Assembly (NCBI GenBank): GCA_964498755.1
Contig: CAZCIB010000039.1
Span: forward strand, 1 to 23,272
Reading direction: 5' to 3'
DNA length: 23,272 nucleotides
Source of the DNA: RZZS01 sp964498755
Lineage (GTDB): Bacteria; Pseudomonadota; Alphaproteobacteria; Micavibrionales; Micavibrionaceae
Shown here: piece after piece, positions 1 to 6,992 of the stretch
Position numbering within the stretch: position 1 is the first letter of the stretch
Layout of the letters: the number at the start of each line of letters is the position of its first letter
Made by a program: the position numbers and the translations under genes
The notes under the pieces: model-generated
What the model saw: the letters and a program-made list of their open reading frames with translations, nothing else
Told to the model about the DNA's origin: nothing
Database searches by the model: none

Positions 1-72
1 GGACAGAATCGCAAATCTGCGCTCATATGTCAGGGGGTTTTTAGAGGCGCCCTTAAAAGCAAGGAGATTGAC

Positions 73-786
73 ATGACTAAAATGCACGAAGACTACGCTA
101 ATAACGTCTACCGTGAAGAAGAGATGCCTGAATATTTCGGCGATGTAATCGAGAGGGTTATTAAACGCATCGATCACGGGGATGTGCTGGACCTCGGATC
201 ACACGCTATCGGACATTACTGGGCAATGGGTTACATCGAGCGGGTAAACAGCTATTCCTGTTATGACCTTTCTTCTGAAGCGCTAGAGATCTTCCAGAAT
301 ACGCTGGATGCTTGGCAGCCCGGCGACCTTGTGAAAAAGCACGGTTATTACATGGCTTACCTGAGGCAAAATGAAGTGATCCAAGCTTCAGACAAAGAAA
401 TTGAAGAACAAATTCGCAGTAAGCTTGCTGAAGTCCGCCAATTTAATTTCCTGACAGACCGCGCTGAAAAAAAGTTCGATATCGTCATGGCAAATGAGAG
501 CCTGCCCGTTGTGGACACCTACGAAGAATTTGTTACTGCACTGAAAACTTGCCACAGCCTGCTGAAAAAGGACGGCCTTCTTTTGACGGTTTCCGGCCAG
601 TTTGAAAATGTAACGGATTGGATTGCTGACATGCAAAATAATAAAATTGAAGGACGACTTAACCCAGGCGCCGCAGAGTTTGAAAAAGCAATGAAAGAGG
701 CGGGATTCAAGAACGTAGAAACTATTACGATCCCCGTAACATACCCAGATTACATTGCGGTTGATATCTGCAGCGCCAGGAAATAG
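73..786 (+). CDS. Class I SAM-dependent methyltransferase
   Basis: This 237-residue protein has a Rossmann-type methyltransferase core. Motif I is VLDLGS at residues 38-43, the ribose-binding acidic position is in YDLSSEALE (D65), a motif IV-like FDIVMANESLP lies near residue 135, and a post-motif strand LLKKDGLLLTVSG lies near 163. The DLGS motif followed by an aromatic-rich helix faintly recalls the small-molecule N-methyltransferases (NNMT/PNMT type), but the substrate cannot be named. AAGGAG at 61-66 lies 7 nt before the ATG and fixes the start. The gene is less GC-rich than most of the window. It converges on the CooC-like ATPase gene with only 7 bp between the stop codons. No metal-type operator is visible in the 72 bp upstream. 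The fold is clear; the role is not. Confidence 0.85.
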   Translation: MTKMHEDYANNVYREEEMPEYFGDVIERVIKRIDHGDVLDLGSHAIGHYWAMGYIERVNSYSCYDLSSEALEIFQNTLDAWQPGDLVKKHGYYMAYLRQNEVIQASDKEIEEQIRSKLAEVRQFNFLTDRAEKKFDIVMANESLPVVDTYEEFVTALKTCHSLLKKDGLLLTVSGQFENVTDWIADMQNNKIEGRLNPGAAEFEKAMKEAGFKNVETITIPVTYPDYIAVDICSARK

Positions 787-793
787 AGATAGC

Positions 794-1774
794 CTAAGCC
801 GCTTTTACATTGCTCCTGTACACCTTAACAGCGTCTTCATACCGAAAATCAGGGTCGATCTGTTTCATCAGATCGGCCTTGTATAAAGTATCGCCCCAGC
901 TTTTCGCCGCTCGCTCAAAGAAGCGCCTGTTGATTTCCTGATACCGGCTCCAGTCTCGCTCCTGACTGTCTGTGATTTTCTGTATCGTTTTCAGCAAAGC
1001 AACATTTTCGGTCTCCAGCGCCGAAATATCCTGCCACTGGCCCTTTTCCTGCTTGCGCACAAAATCCGAGCGTGACAAATGACCGATCAGGGAACTGCCA
1101 ACTTTTTCACGTATGAAGTCAAGATCGTCACCGTCTTCGATCTTGTTTCCGATCACATAAACAGGCAGGTCATAAAGATCGGCATGGTTTTTACACTGAT
1201 CATACACCCCGGCTGATTTCTCCGTAGGCTCCACGACAAGGAAAACAGCATCGAACTTATAGCCGAGCGCGCTAGCCAGAGGGTCAGCGCCTGCGCACAT
1301 ATCACCGATGAAATATTCTCCGCCCCCGTCAATCAGATGATTTAGGTAACTGCCCATTTTATGAGTGAAGGCGTGGTAGCAGGTAGCCCCGATCTGTTCG
1401 TCAGAATGTCCGCCAAGCGCAATAAAGCGTATGCCGTCCTTCTCCAGCTCATAAGCATCTCTCACAGGATTTTGATCATTAAAATACAGCAGCCTGGAAC
1501 CTGCTCCGGGCGGCGTATTTTCAGTGATCAGATCAGGCGACTCAATGCGCGAATTCTGGCCGCGAATATAACTAAACAGTACGTCCGGCTCTGCGCCCAT
1601 AGGTTTTTGATTCTTAATCTGTTCTTGAGAAAAACCAAGCGCAAGACCGAGATGCTGGTTGATATCGCCGTCCACAACCAGAACCGGTTCTTTTTGCGCG
1701 GCGAGATATCTTGCAAAAAGACTGGAAATCGTTGACTTTCCACTGCCGCCCTTGCCGCAAAAAGCTATACGCAT
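794..1774 (-). CDS. CooC/MinD-like P-loop ATPase, orphan metallocentre maturation type
   Basis: This 326-residue protein begins with a deviant Walker A motif GKGGSGKST (7-15) and has a LVVDGD strand (32-37), as in the SIMIBI ATPases CooC, MinD and NifH. CooC inserts nickel into carbon monoxide dehydrogenase, and dimeric CooC binds metal through a Cys-X-Cys pair. Here the corresponding segment reads ATCYHAF, so the pair looks like Cys132-X-His134. A second cysteine sits in GDMCAGAD (C160), the usual switch II place. About 70 C-terminal residues exceed the common CooC length and are charged and helical. No dehydrogenase gene is in the window. GGAGG lies about 5 nt before the ATG. A TTGAAA-N17-TATCTT promoter with a Zur-like operator in its spacer lies just upstream. 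I infer metal-regulated delivery or maturation; the client is unknown. Confidence 0.8.
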   Translation of the reverse strand: MRIAFCGKGGSGKSTISSLFARYLAAQKEPVLVVDGDINQHLGLALGFSQEQIKNQKPMGAEPDVLFSYIRGQNSRIESPDLITENTPPGAGSRLLYFNDQNPVRDAYELEKDGIRFIALGGHSDEQIGATCYHAFTHKMGSYLNHLIDGGGEYFIGDMCAGADPLASALGYKFDAVFLVVEPTEKSAGVYDQCKNHADLYDLPVYVIGNKIEDGDDLDFIREKVGSSLIGHLSRSDFVRKQEKGQWQDISALETENVALLKTIQKITDSQERDWSRYQEINRRFFERAAKSWGDTLYKADLMKQIDPDFRYEDAVKVYRSNVKAA

Positions 1775-1803
1775 ATTGTCCTCCGTTTTTTGATTACACG
1801 GAT

Positions 1804-1832
1804 AAGATAGTGTTACTTTATAACATTTTCAA
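1804..1832 (-). promoter_or_regulatory. Promoter of the CooC-like gene with Zur-like operator in the spacer
   Basis: On the minus strand a -35 TTGAAA (1827-1832) and a -10 TATCTT (1804-1809) are 17 bp apart. The spacer is almost filled by the 15-bp imperfect inverted repeat TGTTATAAAGTAACA (1811-1825). A bound regulator would block RNA polymerase. The outer half-sites match those of the operator before the CobW-like gene, with the same 13-bp core length. Confidence 0.6.
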
Positions 1833-1918
1833 GTTTTTTGATTATCGGTCGTTCCCTGTCAGCCCAAATTAGACAGTTAGAGGCTCGCCGCCAAGGCGCC
1901 AATCTGCAGCCTTTATAA

Positions 1919-3139
1919 TCAAGCCGCCTGTTTGAACCATTGCGGGAACGGGTCTTTGAGTTTCTGGAATCTTTCCGGGGCGGTGAGATAGTCTATCACG
2001 AGGCAGGCGTCCAGTTTTTCACGAATGGTGGCCTCGTTCATCTGATCTTTCAAGCCGATAAACACGATTTCCTGCCTGCGGTCCCCGTAATCCCTGGTCC
2101 AGTATTGTTTGATTACGTCTTCAAAATCCCCGCCATCGGGCCAGCGGTTTTTAGGAATGGCGGCCCACCAGCGGCCTATGCTCTGATGACGGACGAATGC
2201 TCCGGCCTGTGAAACTTCGCCCACGAAGTCCGGGCGGGTGGAGAGCCAGAAAAACCCCTTGGCGCGCACCACACCCGGCCATTCTCCATTAAATAACGCA
2301 TGAATTTTAACCGGATCGAACGGCTCCCGCGCGCAGTAAACAAAGCTGCGGATGCCGTATTCCTCGGTTTCCGGCACATGGTCTTTAAAGTTATAAAGCT
2401 CCTGCGCCCAGAGCGGATGCTCCTGCGTTTCTTCCAGATCAAACAGCCCGGTATCCATGACCTGATCCAGATCAACCTGTCCCAGCGTGACTTCAATGAT
2501 CTCGGCGCGAGCGTTCAGGCCGCGAATAATCGCCTTTACCGTATCAAGTTGTTCTTTTGAAATCAGATCTATTTTGTTCAGGATGATAACATTGGCGAAC
2601 TCAATCTGCTCGACCAGCAAATCAACCAGCGTGCGCTCATCCTCCTCACCCAGGCTTTCGCCCTGATCCCTAAGGAAATCGGTCGAGCTGTAATTCTTGA
2701 TCAGGTTCGCCGCATCCACGACCGTCGCCATCGTATCCAGCCGGGAGACGTCAGAGAGGCTATTGCCGTCTTCGTCGCGAAAATCAAAGGTGGTGGCCAC
2801 GGGCAGAGGTTCGGAAATACCCGTGCTTTCAATCAACAAATAATCAAACTTGCCTTCTGCGGCCAGCGCGCGCACCTGCTCCAGAAGATCTTCGCGGAGC
2901 GTGCAGCAGATGCAGCCATTGCTCATCTCGACCAGCTTTTCCTCCGTGCGGGAGAGGTTAGCACCGCCCTTCTCAACCAGCGCAGCGTCAATATTCACCT
3001 CGCTCATGTCGTTGACAATCACAGCGACCTTTTTGCCCTCACGGTTGTTCAGCACATGATTGAGCAACGTCGTTTTTCCAGCTCCCAAAAAGCCGGAGAG
3101 CACGGTGACAGGAAGTTTCTTTGCAAGCGGCTGCGGCAT
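1919..3139 (-). CDS. CobW/COG0523-family GTPase, putative zinc metallochaperone
   Basis: This 406-residue protein carries a Walker A GFLGAGKTT (16-24), the COG0523 hallmark metal-binding motif GCICC (75-79), a switch/Walker B region ESTGISEP near 112-119, and the guanine-specificity motif NKID. A C-terminal CobW_C domain follows (around RSFVYCAREPFDP and GVVRAKGFFWLS). There is no His-rich linker. Members act as GTP-dependent metal chaperones; those under Zur (ZigA/ZagA/YeiR types) serve zinc supply during shortage. An in-frame upstream ATG at 3226 would place the start beyond the promoter and operator, so the start at 3139 is preferred; a GAAGG lies 11 nt before it. A Zur-like operator 30 nt upstream of the start supports a role in zinc shortage. 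That role is inferred, while the family is certain. Confidence 0.9.
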   Translation of the reverse strand: MPQPLAKKLPVTVLSGFLGAGKTTLLNHVLNNREGKKVAVIVNDMSEVNIDAALVEKGGANLSRTEEKLVEMSNGCICCTLREDLLEQVRALAAEGKFDYLLIESTGISEPLPVATTFDFRDEDGNSLSDVSRLDTMATVVDAANLIKNYSSTDFLRDQGESLGEEDERTLVDLLVEQIEFANVIILNKIDLISKEQLDTVKAIIRGLNARAEIIEVTLGQVDLDQVMDTGLFDLEETQEHPLWAQELYNFKDHVPETEEYGIRSFVYCAREPFDPVKIHALFNGEWPGVVRAKGFFWLSTRPDFVGEVSQAGAFVRHQSIGRWWAAIPKNRWPDGGDFEDVIKQYWTRDYGDRRQEIVFIGLKDQMNEATIREKLDACLVIDYLTAPERFQKLKDPFPQWFKQAA

Positions 3140-3169
3140 ACTAAATAAAACCTTCGTAATCGCAATAAC

Positions 3170-3182
3170 GTTACAATGTAAC
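3170..3182 (-). promoter_or_regulatory. Zur-like operator of the CobW-family gene
   Basis: GTTACAATGTAAC is a perfect inverted repeat (six-base arms, one central base). Its size and AT-rich symmetry resemble alphaproteobacterial Zur boxes. It lies 3 nt downstream of the proposed -10, so it covers the likely transcription start, and ends 30 nt before the ATG. Confidence 0.6.
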
Positions 3183-3185
3183 AGT

Positions 3186-3213
3186 TTTATATTCGATAAT
3201 TTTGAAATTGCAA
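3186..3213 (-). promoter_or_regulatory. Sigma70-type promoter of the CobW-family gene
   Basis: A minus-strand TTGCAA (3208-3213) and TATAAA (3186-3191) are separated by 16 bp, close to the sigma70 consensus and immediately upstream of the operator at 3170-3182. Confidence 0.5.
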
Positions 3214-3558
3214 GAGGCGAGACCAAGGGGCCAAGCAGGAAAGAGTTTTGAGTATTTTTACGGCGGCAAATTTGAATGCATTACCCAAATTTCCAAAGCG
3301 GGAAGACTAGATGACGATTGCCGAACGGCACTCGCACCAAGGCGCGGCGGCGTTTTTTTAGAAACTAATGCAGGCCCCTTTCGGAAGCGCAAGAAAGGTC
3401 CGGAAAGAAAACGCGGCCAGCGATATTAGAGAAATCCTTGAAGATGAAATACCGGCAGAGTGGCAGCGCGACCTGCGCCTTGAATTTTGACGGATAGCTC
3501 TTCCTTGTTCTGCCCATAACTGATAAGTGCAGAATAGACATCCCCATCAAGAGAAGAG
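3214..3558. other. Gene-poor junction with decayed ORF scraps
   Basis: No complete gene is convincing between the CobW-like promoter and the AlpA-type gene. On the plus strand a short reading frame starts at 3311, stops at a TAG after a T7 run, and resumes as a 40-codon ORF (3368-3490) whose last 24 residues, such as DIREILEDEIPAEW, look protein-like. On the minus strand an IS3-like fragment overlaps its end. This is probably the decayed left edge of the integrative element. Confidence 0.4.
3463..3517 (-). pseudogene. Possible remnant of an IS3-family OrfA start
   Basis: From the ATG at 3517 the minus strand reads MGRTRKSYPSKFKAQVAL, which resembles the N-terminal helix-turn-helix entry of IS3-family OrfA proteins (the FKAxVAL pattern). 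The resemblance stops after about 18 codons. A chance match is possible because the segment is short and overlaps a plus-strand ORF scrap. Confidence 0.25.
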
Positions 3559-3849
3559 CTAACGTTCCTGGCCGGGATTGTCCCTTGCTTTCAGGCGCTC
3601 ACACAACCACTCATCAATTTCGTGCTCGAGCCAGCCGACGGCGCGGGGGCCGAGGGGGACTGGTTTGGGGAAATTACTCTCGCTCATATGATGGTAGATC
3701 GAGGCGCGTTTCAGGCCAACGCGGGCGATGACTTCGGTAAGGCGCAGGATTTTGAGCGCGGGCGTGGTTCTGCTTGACGAGAAAAGTGGGAGGTCGGTCA
3801 AATCCGAGGCTTTCTCACTGTTTGCTCCTGTGTTTTTGTTCATAGTCAT
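3559..3849 (-). CDS. AlpA-family DNA-binding regulator
   Basis: This 96-residue protein has a MerR-like winged helix-turn-helix of the AlpA (phage_AlpA) type. LKILRLTEVIARVGLKRASIY (residues 33-53) forms the helix-turn-helix, followed by HHMSESNFPKPVPLGPRAVGW and the closing helix LEHEIDEWLCERLKAR. The pattern of a small residue, Phe-Pro-x-Pro and VGW-x-x-x-E-I-x-x-W is diagnostic. In P4-like elements AlpA activates the neighbouring integrase or excision gene. It lies downstream of the integrase on the same strand, with 439 bp between them. Two ATGs (3849, 3843) are possible; AAGG lies 5 nt before the first. About 32 polar residues precede the domain. Confidence 0.85.
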   Translation of the reverse strand: MTMNKNTGANSEKASDLTDLPLFSSSRTTPALKILRLTEVIARVGLKRASIYHHMSESNFPKPVPLGPRAVGWLEHEIDEWLCERLKARDNPGQER

Positions 3850-4288
3850 GCCGCCCTTATCTTGTTTCGGAAATTTTTTCTCATTATAGGGCGATCGGCA
3901 AAATCCTCTTATGGCCTTTATGCGCGACGATTTGCGCTCGAGCGCGACTTTCCGAAATTTGCGCTTGTTTTTCTTCTGGAGCAGGCTGATATTGGCTCCT
4001 GCCTGTTCCGCCGCGCTTCCTTTCCGGCCGGTCGGCCTGCCGCTTGCTCAGAGTTTTCAGACCAGCCTCCAGCAAAAGCACGGCAAAACAACGGGTTAAG
4101 TTGCTCCATTCTCGAACAAAACCTCCAACCTCCTAAAAAACGATGTGCAGACAATGGGATAGCTCTCCCCGGAGGGAGATCTTTTATCTTGCCTTACGTG
4201 GAGGCTCTCCGGAGATTGCGCGGCCACCCACGCCCAGGCCGTGCCAAGCGCGACGAGCGGCATTGTCGCGCCAAGTGACGGTCGCGAA
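3850..4288. other. Gene-poor stretch between alpA-like gene and integrase
   Basis: Several overlapping ORFs exist on both strands, but none has a good ribosome binding site or recognisable domain. A minus-strand frame at 3884-4081 encodes a basic, polar peptide and is the least unlikely candidate. A 6-bp hairpin (TCTCCC/GGGAGA, about 4164-4179) follows the integrase and might be a weak terminator. I call no gene here. Confidence 0.4.
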
Positions 4289-5512
4289 TTATGCGTTCGT
4301 CTCGAACTTTCCGGCGATAACCGTCCCTCCGCGTCCAATAGTGTCCAGATAATCCGCCCAGTCCTGCATCATCTGGCACCGCTGGTCCAGAAACTCCGCC
4401 CGGTTATACGCGGCCATGACCTGGTTCTTACGGGCATGTGCAAGCTGGCGGTCGGGGATATGGTCCGGATAGCCAAGCCTTTCAACAATTGCCGTCATCG
4501 CAAGCGCCCGGAAGCCATGGCCAGTCATGGTGCCGGAATAGCCCATGCGCCACAAGGCTGCCAAAATGGCGTTGTTGGACATATGACTGCGCGGGTCTGT
4601 CTTGCTTGGAAAGACGTATGGCCTGTGTCCGTTCAACCGCTTCAATTCTCGCAGAATGGAAAGAGACGTATTAGATAACGGCACCAGATGATCCCGGCGC
4701 GTTTTCATCCGGGGCGCAGGGATCACCCACATGGCGTTTTCGAAATCGACTTCTTCCCAGCGCGCTTTTATCAGTTCGCTTGTTCTGACGAATGTAAGCA
4801 TGAGCAATTTCATCGCGTAAAGCGTCTGGGGGAACAGACGAGCCTCGTTTCTGTTAAGTTTCCCGACCAGTTCCGGCAGTTGCCTGATATCAATGGCAGC
4901 GAAGTTTTCCTTCGGCGCGGTCTTCAGAATGCCGCGCATATGGGTAACCGGATTGCGGTCGACGATGGCGTGACATATCCCGTAGTCGTAAACCTGCCGG
5001 ACGTATTGAAGCGCCCTGCGGGCCATTTCGTAGGCCTCCCGGTCTTCGATTCTTTTGACCATAAAAATGATATCCGGCGGTTTGATGTCCGCTATCGGCT
5101 TCCGGCCCAGAACTGGATAAACGTCCTGTTCCAGACGCCTGCGGACTGTTCGGGCATGATTCTCGCTCCATTTAAGGCCATTATGATCCTGCCAGTTTTC
5201 TGCCACCGCCTTGAACGTGTTTTGTGCGTCGAACAGACGCTGGCGTTTTTCCTCCAGTTTGACCTGGCCGGGATCGATGCCTTCGATTAGCTGGCGCTTG
5301 GCATCTTCCCGCTTGAAACGGGCTTCCTGAAGGGAAATAATCGGATATGGCCCAATCGTAAGCTTCTTTTCCTTGCCGAGATATCGGTATTTGAGCTTCC
5401 AGTATTTACCGCCGCTGGGCGTCACTTCCAGATAAAGGCCGCTGCCGTCTGTCAGCTTGCGGGATTTCGGGGCGGGTTTCGCCGTTTTGCATTCCTTGTC
5501 GGTTAGCGTCAT
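4289..5512 (-). CDS. P4-type tyrosine recombinase (integrase)
   Basis: This 407-residue protein has the complete architecture of the family. The N-terminal DUF4102-type arm-binding domain covers residues 1-90 (KLTDGSGLYLEV, YRYLGKEKKLTIGPYP), a core-binding SAM-like domain about 95-190, and a catalytic domain about 205-390. The catalytic set is intact: R243 (VRTSEL), K270 (MKTRRDH), H332 and R335 (TGHGFR), H359 (QLAHA) and the nucleophile Y369 (AAYNRAEF). AAGGAGG just before the ATG is a strong ribosome binding site, but it can pair with an upstream GGGGGCCT. The gene starts about 165 bp from the 3' end of tRNA-Glu, the classic place for a tRNA-targeting integrase. It appears functional although its element is small. 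Confidence 0.95.
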   Translation of the reverse strand: MTLTDKECKTAKPAPKSRKLTDGSGLYLEVTPSGGKYWKLKYRYLGKEKKLTIGPYPIISLQEARFKREDAKRQLIEGIDPGQVKLEEKRQRLFDAQNTFKAVAENWQDHNGLKWSENHARTVRRRLEQDVYPVLGRKPIADIKPPDIIFMVKRIEDREAYEMARRALQYVRQVYDYGICHAIVDRNPVTHMRGILKTAPKENFAAIDIRQLPELVGKLNRNEARLFPQTLYAMKLLMLTFVRTSELIKARWEEVDFENAMWVIPAPRMKTRRDHLVPLSNTSLSILRELKRLNGHRPYVFPSKTDPRSHMSNNAILAALWRMGYSGTMTGHGFRALAMTAIVERLGYPDHIPDRQLAHARKNQVMAAYNRAEFLDQRCQMMQDWADYLDTIGRGGTVIAGKFETNA

Positions 5513-5677
5513 TTGGGGGCCTCCTTATTTCGCTGTTTTTAGCAGGCCCCCAGAACAGGCCCCATAGACGATGGATGCCCATGGACAGCTCTGGAAGCTG
5601 CTGGTTAAAAAAAAACAGTAGAATTAAGGATTTAAAGCCGTTTTCTGGAAGCCTTTGGAAGCTTCTGGACTGGTCAT
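5513..5677. other. Integrase leader and presumed attachment region
   Basis: This space between the integrase ATG and the tRNA-Glu 3' end contains three copies of TGGAAGC (5592-5598, 5646-5652, 5656-5662), two AGGCCCC copies and a nine-A run (5607-5615). The short direct repeats could be arm-type recombinase or Xis sites. I could not find a second copy of the tRNA 3' end in the window, so the far attachment site is either outside it or lost. Confidence 0.4.
5515..5563 (-). promoter_or_regulatory. Hairpin able to sequester the integrase ribosome binding site
   Basis: In the minus-strand leader, AGGCCCCC (5515-5522), which overlaps the end of the AAGGAGG ribosome binding site, is the exact complement of GGGGGCCT (5544-5551), with a 21-nt loop. 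A second upstream GGGGCCT (5557-5563) could compete. The fold would hide the ribosome binding site. Confidence 0.45.
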
Positions 5678-5753
5678 TGGCGTCCCCTACGGGATTCGAA
5701 CCCGTGTTGCCGCCGTGAAAGGGCGGTGTCCTAGGCCTCTAGACGAAGGGGAC
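5678..5753 (-). tRNA. tRNA-Glu(TTC)
   Basis: The minus strand folds as a full cloverleaf. The acceptor is GTCCCCT/AGGGGAC with discriminator G, the anticodon stem is CCGCC/GGCGG around loop CTTTCAC (anticodon TTC), and the T loop is GTTCGAATC. CCA is encoded at 5678-5680. Its 3' end faces the integrase gene and is the probable insertion target. Confidence 0.97.
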
Positions 5754-5768
5754 CCATGTGGAAGTGAT

Positions 5769-5798
5769 GTTATAATGCGAGGACGGCATAAAAATCAA
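5769..5798 (-). promoter_or_regulatory. Promoter of tRNA-Glu
   Basis: On the minus strand TTGATT (5793-5798) and TATAAC (5769-5774) are 18 bp apart, with the -10 ending 15 bp before the tRNA. Confidence 0.6.
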
Positions 5799-5807
5799 GA
5801 AAAGAAT

Positions 5808-6986
5808 TTACCAACAGCATTGCTCCCATCGTGCGCCGCTCCAGTCGTCTGAAGGCTGGGGTGGCGAAATAACCTCGGCCATTTGCCGCCAGGTCCTGGA
5901 CGCCCCGATAATCCTGTCTTTTCCCTGACGACTCAGCATTCCTCTCAGGGTCTTTCTGACCTCCCCGCCCGGCTCGCCGTCAAAAGCGTTCAATATTTCC
6001 GTATCATTCCGACCCTGACGGAGTCCTTCCGCAAAATCCCTGAACAATTGCGAGCGCGGCGGATAGATTTCAAGCGCGCGCGCTTCAGCTTCCGTAGCGG
6101 CCCCATGCAGCGCATTTTCAGTCAGCGCATCCTCCAGATTGGAAAAACCCGAGCGCTTATACATGGCGGCGGCGTTTTCGAGGTACTTTTCCGTCCAGAA
6201 ATAACTCGACGTCCAGTCGCGCTTCATCTCTCCCGCCACGCAAATCCCGAGCCATTGTTCGGTAAGAATTTCCGCCAATGCTTCCTTGCGGCCTCTTGCC
6301 CCGGTCTGACGCTGATAGCCGTAACGCCCGTCCGGCAAAACGATACTATCGAGCAAGTGCGCAGCCGCTAATTGCGGTTTAGCGGAAATCTGCAGGATCG
6401 TATCGTCAAGACCGTGCGCGCATTCATGGGCAAAGACAAGCGCCGCGTCTTCAACGGGCTCAAAGCGATCCGCATGCTTGCAAAATTTACTGGCCGCGGT
6501 GAATATCACGTTCTCCGCAGGCGCGTAAAACCCTTCCACCTCAACTTCACTTCTTTTGTAATAATCGTGAGGCCCAGGCTCATAGGAGACTCTGCCTATG
6601 TCCGGTGGCTTGTCGGCCAGAACGATTTTTTTACCGGACGCGTCCAGAATGGCTCTGACAAATTCCGGAATTTTTTGCGTAAACGCTGCTTCCGCTTCCT
6701 TGATGAGCCATTCCAGCGTACCCGGTTTTCCCTTCCTGTGAGGCTCCATGGCGTAACTCAGATGCTTTATGCTTCCGCCAGAAGCCGCAGATCGAAAATT
6801 TCCGCTAATCGAGAGCGCGCCGCCGTCCCGAAAAATCGGCATGAAGACAGGAATGCGCAACCCCTTACCAGCGGCGAACGATCTCTGTTGCAAAACGTAA
6901 TCCATAACTTTTGGCGTATGGACTTCCGGACCTGAAACGTTCGTAAAAAATTCCGTGACTTCCAATACATGCATCTTTGTTTTCAT
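5808..6986 (-). CDS. Putative HExxH zinc metallopeptidase, lethal factor-like core
   Basis: From the ATG at 6986 this is a 392-residue protein. Its centre holds ALVFAHECAHGLDD, an HExxH zinc-peptidase motif (H187, E188, H191). About 45 residues later, KEALAEILTEQW offers a glutamate (E235 or E239) as third ligand. The HExxHxxDD pattern plus a distal E-x-x-AE helix resembles the anthrax lethal factor (M34/ATLF) group, but this is from motif reading only. There is no signal peptide or transmembrane segment, so it may be cytoplasmic or exported by another route. A GTG at 7004 is an alternative start. The gene lies 48 bp after recJ on the same strand and has a good promoter of its own, with the predicted transcript start almost at the ATG. 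Substrate unknown. Confidence 0.7.
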   Translation of the reverse strand: MKTKMHVLEVTEFFTNVSGPEVHTPKVMDYVLQQRSFAAGKGLRIPVFMPIFRDGGALSISGNFRSAASGGSIKHLSYAMEPHRKGKPGTLEWLIKEAEAAFTQKIPEFVRAILDASGKKIVLADKPPDIGRVSYEPGPHDYYKRSEVEVEGFYAPAENVIFTAASKFCKHADRFEPVEDAALVFAHECAHGLDDTILQISAKPQLAAAHLLDSIVLPDGRYGYQRQTGARGRKEALAEILTEQWLGICVAGEMKRDWTSSYFWTEKYLENAAAMYKRSGFSNLEDALTENALHGAATEAEARALEIYPPRSQLFRDFAEGLRQGRNDTEILNAFDGEPGGEVRKTLRGMLSRQGKDRIIGASRTWRQMAEVISPPQPSDDWSGARWEQCCW

Positions 6987-6992
6987 AGAGAC

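Noticed and set aside
3550..3600. GGGATTGTCCC near 3574 as a remnant of the tRNA-Glu attachment core
   Set aside because: It does not match the tRNA 3' end over more than a few bases.
3862..4278. Plus-strand ORF of 138 codons in the alpA/integrase gap
   Set aside because: No ribosome binding site, no recognisable domain, and several other frames are also open here, so it is probably chance.
5655..5852. Plus-strand ORF of 65 codons
   Set aside because: It runs antisense over tRNA-Glu and the end of the peptidase gene.
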